Assembly: GCA_964343605.1 (NCBI GenBank)
Contig: CAYFKJ010000005.1
Location: 62,001 to 126,000, forward strand
Origin: CAYFKJ01 sp964343605
GTDB lineage: Bacteria; Pseudomonadota; Alphaproteobacteria; UBA2966
Direction of reading: 5' to 3'
DNA length: 64,000 nucleotides
The translations under genes and the position numbers were made by a program. The notes below the pieces were generated by a model, which did not search any database, had not been told where the DNA came from, and was given only the letters and a program-made list of their open reading frames with translations. The first letter of the stretch is position 1. Each line of letters opens with the position of its first letter. Shown piece by piece: positions 58,915 to 64,000 of the stretch.

Positions 58915-60342
58915 ATGTTCATTAACGGCGATTGGTCGGCGGCGTTGGCCGACGGCACCTTTGACGTCATCAATCCAGCCACCGGCGAGGTTCTGGAGAC
59001 CGCCCCCGACGGCGGCGCAGGCGCAGCCCGCGCGGCCATCGATGCGGCCCACGACGCCTTTCCGGCCTGGTCGGGCACGACGGCGCACGCCCGCTCCGCC
59101 ATACTCTACAAGGCCTACAACCTGATGCTGGAGGCCCGCGAAGACCTCGCCCGGACCATGACGCTGGAGCAGGGCAAGCCCCTGCGTGCGGCCCGCACCG
59201 AGGTCCAGTACGCCGCCGATTTCCTGCTCTGGTTCGCCGAGGAAGCCAAGCGCGTCTACGGCGAAACCATCCCTTCCGCCCGCGCCGATCAGCGCTTCAT
59301 CGTAGCCCATCATCCGGTCGGCGTGGTCGCCGCCATCACGCCGTGGAACTATCCGATCTCGATGATCACCCGGAAGGTCGGACCCGCCCTGGCGGCGGGC
59401 TGCACCGTGGTGCTGAAACCGGCCGAGGCGACGCCGCTCACCGCCGTCAAGGTCTTCAAAATTCTGGCCGAAGCCGGGGTGCCTGACGGTGTAATCAACC
59501 TGGTGACGGCGCGTGACCCGGCACCCGTCGGCGAGGAATTCGTCAACAACCCCAAGGTCAGGAAGCTCACCTTCACCGGCTCCACCGCCGTGGGCAAGAT
59601 GCTGGCCGGCAAGGCCGCCGCCAACATGAAACGTGTCTCGTGTGAATTGGGCGGCCATGCGCCGTTCATGGTTTTCGAGGATGCCGATCCCGTACACGCG
59701 GCCAAGGGCGTCCAGTTGGTCAAGTTCCTTAACACCGGCCAGGCCTGCATCAGCCCTAACCGCATCTTCGTTCACCGGCCTCTGGTTGACGCCTTCGTCG
59801 ATACTTTGCAGGAACGGGTTTCCAAAATGAAGGCCGGCAGCGGTCTGGAGGAGGGCGTCGCCATCGGTCCCCTGGTGGATGAGCGCGCCGTCGCCAAGGT
59901 CGCCAATCAGGTCGACGATGCCGTTTCAAAAGGCGCGGAAGTGGTTTGCGGCGGCGAACGGTTGACGGAAAACGGGCTCGACAAGGGCTTTTTCTATGCC
60001 CCCACGGTCCTGCGCAACGTGACGCCGGACATGCTGATCTACCGCGAGGAGACCTTCGGACCGGTCGCGCCGATCATCGCGTTCGACGACGATCAGGAAG
60101 TTCTCAAGATGGCCAACGACACGCACTACGGCCTGGCGGCCTACGTCTACACCCGGGATATCGCCCGCGCCATGCGCATGTTCGAAGGGCTGGAATTCGG
60201 CATTATCGGCGTCAACGACATCAACCCGAGTTCCGCCGCCGCCCCCTTCGGCGGCATGAAGGATAGCGGCCTCGGCCGCGAGGGCAGTCGCGAGGGCATC
60301 ATGGAGTACCTGGAAACGAAGCTCGGCGGCTTTTCGATATAA
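58915..60342 (+). CDS. NAD(P)-dependent succinate-semialdehyde dehydrogenase family protein
   Basis: A 475-residue aldehyde dehydrogenase with GGAGG before the start. The catalytic Cys is in NTGQACISPNRIFVH, and the Glu is in KRVSCELGGHAPFMVF (GabD-type CELGG motif). The cofactor region FTGSTAVGKMLA and PWNYPISMITRKVGPALAAG are present. The GabD group oxidises succinic semialdehyde, but related members take glutarate semialdehyde or other C4-C5 semialdehydes. It is divergent from pobA. Confidence 0.9.
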   Translation: MFINGDWSAALADGTFDVINPATGEVLETAPDGGAGAARAAIDAAHDAFPAWSGTTAHARSAILYKAYNLMLEAREDLARTMTLEQGKPLRAARTEVQYAADFLLWFAEEAKRVYGETIPSARADQRFIVAHHPVGVVAAITPWNYPISMITRKVGPALAAGCTVVLKPAEATPLTAVKVFKILAEAGVPDGVINLVTARDPAPVGEEFVNNPKVRKLTFTGSTAVGKMLAGKAAANMKRVSCELGGHAPFMVFEDADPVHAAKGVQLVKFLNTGQACISPNRIFVHRPLVDAFVDTLQERVSKMKAGSGLEEGVAIGPLVDERAVAKVANQVDDAVSKGAEVVCGGERLTENGLDKGFFYAPTVLRNVTPDMLIYREETFGPVAPIIAFDDDQEVLKMANDTHYGLAAYVYTRDIARAMRMFEGLEFGIIGVNDINPSSAAAPFGGMKDSGLGREGSREGIMEYLETKLGGFSI

Positions 60343-60362
60343 GGGGAAAAACAGAAGACTGG

Positions 60363-60382
60363 ATTCCGGCATACGCCGGAAT
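60363..60382. repeat. Short intergenic palindrome
   Basis: ATTCCGGC-ATAC-GCCGGAAT, an 8-bp stem, lies 20 bases after the aldehyde dehydrogenase stop inside a sequence of the GGATTCCGG...GGAATGAC kind often dispersed in alphaproteobacterial intergenic DNA. It may aid transcription termination. Confidence 0.55.
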
Positions 60383-60410
60383 GACGAGGAAAATTAGCCG
60401 TAATCAACAG

Positions 60411-60439
60411 CGTCACCCCGGACTTGATCCGGGGTCCAG
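60411..60439. repeat. Second intergenic palindrome of the CCCCGGACTTGATCCGGGG type
   Basis: CCCCGG-ACTTGAT-CCGGGG sits in the 29-base unit beginning CGTCACCCCGG and ending GGTCCAG, a sequence that recurs between genes in many Alphaproteobacteria. It lies between convergent stops (60342 and 60453). Confidence 0.6.
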
Positions 60440-60452
60440 TTTGTTTCTTTAT

Positions 60453-61667
60453 TTATTGCTTCCCAATCTCGTCCTTCAGCCGGCCTAGCGCCAGTTCCAG
60501 CACGGCGCGGGGGCAGGCGAGATTGATGCGCTCGAAGCCCTCGCCCTCGTCGCCGAAGATGTAGCCTTCGTCGAACAGCACCTTGGCCCGGATTTGCGTA
60601 AGGTCCTCCAGCGCCGCCCGGTCGAGGCCGAGGGCCCGGAAATCCAGCCAGCAGAGATAAGTGCCCTGAAGGTCCGTAACTTTTATCTGGGGCAGGTACT
60701 CCGCCATGTAACTCTTGAGGAACTGGAAGTTGCCCCAGACGTAATCGAGCACCTGGGCCAGCCAGTCCTCGCCCTCCCGGTAAGCCGCTTCCACCGCTGA
60801 GATGACAAGCGGGTTGAGGTGGCCGGAAATACCGGTGCGCAGCATGTACCCGTCGTAGGCCTGTTTCAGTTCGGGATTGGGCGTGATGACGTTGGAAAGG
60901 TGCATGCCCGCCAGGTTGAAGGTTTTGGACGGCGCCGTGCAGAAGAGCGCGTTCTGGGCGAATTCCTCACCCAGCAGGGCGTAGGGTTCGAACTTGACGC
61001 CCGGCATCATCAAATCGAAGTGGATTTCGTCGGCGATGACGATGACGTTGTGCCGGTTGCAGATCTCGCCATAGCGGCGCAATTCGTCAGCGGTCCAGAC
61101 GCGGCCCACGGGATTGTGCGGGCTGCACAGCACCGAGATCTTGACCTTGGGATCCGCCGCCTTGGCTTCGAGATCGTCGTAATCCATCGTGTAATGGCCG
61201 TCTTCCTCGACCAGCGAGTTGGAGACGATCTCGCAGCCGCCGTTGGTGATGGCGCGGAAGAAAGGGTAATAGACCGGGCGCTGGATCAGCACGCCGTCGC
61301 CGGGCTCGCAGTAGGTCTTTACCGCGAAGTGGACGGCGGGAACGATGCCCGGCGTGGTCGATATCCAGTCGCGCTCCACTGTCCAATTGTGGCGGCGCTG
61401 CATCCAGTCGATGACGGCTTCGAAATAGCCGTCCGTGCCCATGGTGTAGCCGAAGATGCCGTGTTCGGTGCGCTTGGCCAGGGCGTCGAGGATGGGCTGG
61501 GCGCAGCGGAAATCCATGTCGGCGACCCACATGGGAATGGGGCCGTCGCCCGTTAGGTCGGCGTTGACGGCCTTGATGGGCCCCGCATTGCTGCCGCCGT
61601 GGTAGTTGCCCCACTTGGCGGAACCGGTTCCGCCGCGTTCGATCACGCGGTCCAAATCGTACTTCAT
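60453..61667 (-). CDS. MalY/PatB-family PLP-dependent C-S beta-lyase or aminotransferase
   Basis: From the Met at 61667 the protein has 404 residues. It is a fold-type I enzyme with the MalY/PatB traits IPMWVADMDFRCAQPILDALAKR, the GYTMGTDGYFEAVIDWM loop, SPHNPVGRVWTADEL, VIADEIHFDLMMPG and the PLP lysine in APSKTFNLAGMH. PatB-type members cleave cystathionine and other cysteine S-conjugates to thiol, pyruvate and ammonia. In this window it is one of several sulfur- or PLP-linked enzymes but is not co-transcribed with them. It lies upstream of nothing obvious on its strand; the M20 hydrolase gene precedes it by about 105 bases. Confidence 0.87.
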   Translation of the reverse strand: MKYDLDRVIERGGTGSAKWGNYHGGSNAGPIKAVNADLTGDGPIPMWVADMDFRCAQPILDALAKRTEHGIFGYTMGTDGYFEAVIDWMQRRHNWTVERDWISTTPGIVPAVHFAVKTYCEPGDGVLIQRPVYYPFFRAITNGGCEIVSNSLVEEDGHYTMDYDDLEAKAADPKVKISVLCSPHNPVGRVWTADELRRYGEICNRHNVIVIADEIHFDLMMPGVKFEPYALLGEEFAQNALFCTAPSKTFNLAGMHLSNVITPNPELKQAYDGYMLRTGISGHLNPLVISAVEAAYREGEDWLAQVLDYVWGNFQFLKSYMAEYLPQIKVTDLQGTYLCWLDFRALGLDRAALEDLTQIRAKVLFDEGYIFGDEGEGFERINLACPRAVLELALGRLKDEIGKQ

Positions 61668-61772
61668 TAATTTCTCACTAATTGGCTGTTGGGGGTTGGC
61701 GGCGGCGCGCATTGGATAGGCGCGGTTACTCGAATAACCCCGCGCGCCGTCCTTGACTAGCCTTTTTTAGGG

Positions 61773-63002
61773 TCAGTCGTGGGCTTTCAGGATGGAGGCA
61801 GCGCCGTCGGCCAGCACCCGGCAGCCCAGCACGATGTCGTCGAGGTGGCTGTCTTCGGCGAAATCGTGACTGATACCGCCGATCGAGGGGATGAACACCA
61901 TGGCGCAGGGCATGACGCCGCTGACGATACCCGCGTCATGGAAGGCCCCGGATTGCATCGACTGCCATTTGTTCGGCGCATGGACTTCGGCAGCTTTCTG
62001 CAGGTGTTCCTGGAAACCGCCATCCATGTCCGCCGGCGAGATTTGCACACGGGAGGGCCGGGCCTCCACCGTCGCGCCGCCGCGCTCGTTGATCTCCTTG
62101 ACCAGGCGATCCACCACCTCGTCAAAGGCGTCGAGCACATCCGTCGACTTGTCGCGGTACTGCAGTTCCAGTTCCGCGTAACCCGGCACAATGGACGGGG
62201 CGCCGGGATGGACCGAGGCCCGGCCCATGGTCCAGACCGATTTCTCTCCCGCCACCTTGGGGAATTCCTCGTTGATGGCGTTGGCCAGGGCGTAAAGGGC
62301 TGTGGCGGCGTCGCGCCGCCCGGCCATCATGGTGGTGCCAGCGTGGTTTTGCTGGCCGGTGAAGGTGAACTCCGTCCCGCGCAGGCCGACAATGGTGGTG
62401 ACGACGCCGATCTGCAGGCCGTCCTCCTCGAGGTGCGGGCCCTGCTCGATATGCGCTTCGAGGAAGCCAAAATGGCGACCTTCTTCGAATTTGAAGCGCT
62501 CGACGCCTTCCAGTCCAGCCGACGCGATGGCGTCCGCCAGCGCGACGCCGTCTTTGTCCCTCAGGCCCTCTTCCATCTCGGAGGTGAAACCGCCGCAGAA
62601 GGACTGGCTGCCCATGCAGCCGAAAAAACGTGACTCCTCGTCCTGCCAGGCGATGGCGTCGACCGGCAGGCCCGCTGTTTCTGGATCCTCCGCCAGGGCG
62701 CGGACGACTTCCAGGCCGTAAATCACGCCAAGCGCCCCATCGAGCCAGCCGCCGGTCGGCTGGGTGTCGGAGTGCGAGCCGATCAACAACGCTGGACCCG
62801 AATTTGCGGACCGTCCCCAGACGTTGCCCAGGCCGTCCATGGCGGCATCCAGTCCGGCCTCTTCGTACTTGGACTTGAGCCAGCGCCGGGCCTCCAGGTC
62901 GATTTCCGAGAGCGCCGGACGCACGACGCCGTTGCCGTGGGCGCCGAAGCTGCGCAGGGTTTTGAGGTCGTCCAGCAGGCGGTCGGCATTGATTTCGGGC
63001 AT
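61773..63002 (-). CDS. M20-family amidohydrolase (N-carbamoyl-L-amino acid hydrolase / allantoate amidohydrolase type)
   Basis: A 409-residue dinuclear metal hydrolase. Metal and catalytic motifs are IGSHSDTQPTGGWLDGALGV (His and bridging Asp), AWQDEESRFFGCMGSQSFCG (Glu-Glu pair), FLEAHIEQGPHLEE (third His) and ISHDFAEDSHLDD near the C-terminus. The dimerisation insert is around 210-320, with GQQNHAGTTMMAGRRDAATA. This pattern is that of the hydantoinase/carbamoylase group of M20 enzymes. It releases ammonia and CO2 from carbamoyl- or ureido-type substrates. It lies 16 bases after a bicupin gene, which suggests a ureide-related pathway. Confidence 0.88.
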   Translation of the reverse strand: MPEINADRLLDDLKTLRSFGAHGNGVVRPALSEIDLEARRWLKSKYEEAGLDAAMDGLGNVWGRSANSGPALLIGSHSDTQPTGGWLDGALGVIYGLEVVRALAEDPETAGLPVDAIAWQDEESRFFGCMGSQSFCGGFTSEMEEGLRDKDGVALADAIASAGLEGVERFKFEEGRHFGFLEAHIEQGPHLEEDGLQIGVVTTIVGLRGTEFTFTGQQNHAGTTMMAGRRDAATALYALANAINEEFPKVAGEKSVWTMGRASVHPGAPSIVPGYAELELQYRDKSTDVLDAFDEVVDRLVKEINERGGATVEARPSRVQISPADMDGGFQEHLQKAAEVHAPNKWQSMQSGAFHDAGIVSGVMPCAMVFIPSIGGISHDFAEDSHLDDIVLGCRVLADGAASILKAHD

Positions 63003-63018
63003 ATGCGTATTCTCTTTC

Positions 63019-63777
63019 TCAGACTAGATGGGCAAACAGGCTGTATCGTGTCCGGCCGTCGACGGCACGCGTTTTGTGGCCCTGTCCGGCGACATCCTCG
63101 CCCAAATAGATGTCGCCTGGCATGAACTTTCGCGCCTCTCCGTCGCCGTTCTCCACTTCCATGCCCCCTGTCATGTTGATGACGAACTGTCTCTGCGGCG
63201 CGTTGTGGAATCCGTGATCCAAGTCCGCCGGTTTTTCGACGATCTGATACCCTTTGAGCGGTTGGAGTTCGGTGCAAAGCCCGAGCGGCGCCTGAATGAC
63301 GTATGGGAACTCGCCTTCGACGAAGTGAGAACGGCCGTCGTCGCCGGTCATGTTCCGGGTGTACGGGAACGACGCCGGATCCGGATTTGCGAGGGATTGC
63401 CAGGGTGTATCCGGCGGTTCTCCGATTTCGATCAGGACCGTTCTCAGGGGCTTGTCGGTGGAGCCTCGGCTCTTGTGGCCCTTGCCGTAACGGTCGGTGG
63501 CGTTGAGGATGTGGCCGGGCCCGAAAGTGCGTTTCTCGCCGTCGGTAACCTCGACCTCCAACTCCCCGTCCAGCACGATGATCAGACGCTCGCGCGAGGC
63601 ATTGTGCCAATCCAGATCGAGCCCCGGCGCTGTCCAGACGAAGGCGATGGCTTTCGCCGGCAGCACCGCCGTTTCGCGTCCATGCTCGCTTTCGCTCGTG
63701 AAGTCGAACGTCACATCCTCGAAGGCGGAACTGCCGTCTTCAAGGCAGACCGTGCGGGAGGCCCGTAATCCGGACAT
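63019..63777 (-). CDS. Bicupin protein
   Basis: A 252-residue protein with two cupin barrels. The first (about 40-115) contains LDWHNASRERLIIVLDGELEVEVTDGEKRTFGPGHILNATD (two blocks). The second (about 175-250) contains LDHGFHNAPQRQFVINMTGGMEVENGDGEARKFMPGDIYLGED (two blocks). Metal-binding residues are partly kept in each half. Bicupins next to M20 amidohydrolases include ureidoglycine aminohydrolase-like enzymes, but this sequence is not close enough to assign. It lies upstream of the M20 gene and 17 bases after the partial gene at the window end, so all three may form one operon. Confidence 0.72.
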   Translation of the reverse strand: MSGLRASRTVCLEDGSSAFEDVTFDFTSESEHGRETAVLPAKAIAFVWTAPGLDLDWHNASRERLIIVLDGELEVEVTDGEKRTFGPGHILNATDRYGKGHKSRGSTDKPLRTVLIEIGEPPDTPWQSLANPDPASFPYTRNMTGDDGRSHFVEGEFPYVIQAPLGLCTELQPLKGYQIVEKPADLDHGFHNAPQRQFVINMTGGMEVENGDGEARKFMPGDIYLGEDVAGQGHKTRAVDGRTRYSLFAHLV

Positions 63778-63794
63778 GTCCGTGACAGACCGGC

Positions 63795-64000
63795 CTATTC
63801 GATGGTCCAGGTGCCTTCGCCGTGGAGGCGCTCGGCTAGTTCTGCGCGCGTCAAGGGTTTGTATGGCGTATGCGATTCGACAGCGGCCCCGTAATCTTCG
63901 GCGGGTACGCAGTAGAAGACGCCCAAGGCCGTCGGCCGGTCGTCGCCTTCCATGCGGGCCAAGGCGTTGGCCATGATCCAGCTTGTTTCGTCGTGCACGG
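63795..64000 (-). CDS. C-terminal part of a probable 2-oxoacid:ferredoxin oxidoreductase beta subunit (partial)
   Basis: The minus-strand frame is open from the window edge to a TAG at 63795-63797. The about 68 residues include HDETSWIMANALARM and RPTALGVFYCVPAEDYGAAVESHTPYKP. The order His-Asp-Glu, ALARM, then P-T-x-x-GVF and a Tyr-containing helix matches the end of KorB/PorB-type TPP-binding beta subunits. The fragment is short and the call uncertain. A GTG near the edge is not necessarily the start. The bicupin gene follows it by 17 bases. Confidence 0.45.
   Translation of the reverse strand, partial: VHDETSWIMANALARMEGDDRPTALGVFYCVPAEDYGAAVESHTPYKPLTRAELAERLHGEGTWTIE

Overview
The window looks like a chromosomal segment of a free-living, probably marine or aquatic, alphaproteobacterium close to Rhodospirillales. 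This is an inference from the high GC content, an RpoH-type sigma factor, a SoxR with its operator, TAXI-type TRAP transport, Lar (nickel-pincer) genes and the style of intergenic palindromes. No plasmid, phage or IS hallmark was seen. Coding is dense on both strands, with many 4-base start/stop overlaps.

Layout. 0-4.3 kb is housekeeping: rpoH, rluD, a small membrane protein overlapping a JAMM peptidase gene, threonine aldolase and tRNA-Glu(CTC). 4.3-7.4 kb follows the tRNA, is visibly more AT-rich and carries an orphan protein, soxR and a divergent MFS exporter with a textbook SoxR promoter. 7.4-15.8 kb holds Sel1, TPR and pentapeptide-repeat proteins, an isochorismatase/PEP-mutase-like pair, an amidase and membrane proteins. 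15.9-19.9 kb is a complete nickel-pincer racemase set: larA facing larC-larE-larB. 20.3-28.1 kb has an RpiR regulator with a class-III aminotransferase, a D-cysteine desulfhydrase-like enzyme and a TAXI TRAP transporter with a UspA protein. The TRAP binding-protein gene is broken by a 23-bp tandem duplication. 28-35 kb has an MttB-family methyltransferase and a TetR-controlled acyl-CoA carboxylase/acyl-CoA dehydrogenase operon. 35-40.4 kb is signalling: PAS-GGDEF, a large hybrid kinase and a LuxR-type regulator.

40.6-45.4 kb is the most striking region. selC (tRNA-Sec, anticodon TCA), selB and selA lie together, and divergent from selA is a gene interrupted by a single in-frame TGA. Reading that TGA as selenocysteine gives a continuous 406-residue GrdB/PrdB-like protein with a U-P-F-C motif. 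A GC-rich hairpin follows the TGA with the geometry of a bacterial SECIS element. The locus therefore carries the tRNA, the synthase, the elongation factor and a substrate protein; selD and partner reductase subunits are not in the window.

45.6-64 kb has an FrnE/DsbA-like protein, a periplasmic binding protein paired with a giant Cache-HAMP hybrid kinase (TorT/TorS- or LuxP/LuxQ-like arrangement), an HxlR/GST/nitronate monooxygenase group, a large Pro-Glu and RTX-repeat secreted protein, aromatic and semialdehyde oxidation genes (pobA, SSADH), a MalY/PatB-type lyase, an M20 amidohydrolase, a bicupin, and the end of a gene resembling a 2-oxoacid:ferredoxin oxidoreductase beta subunit. All function calls come from reading motifs; no database search was run.
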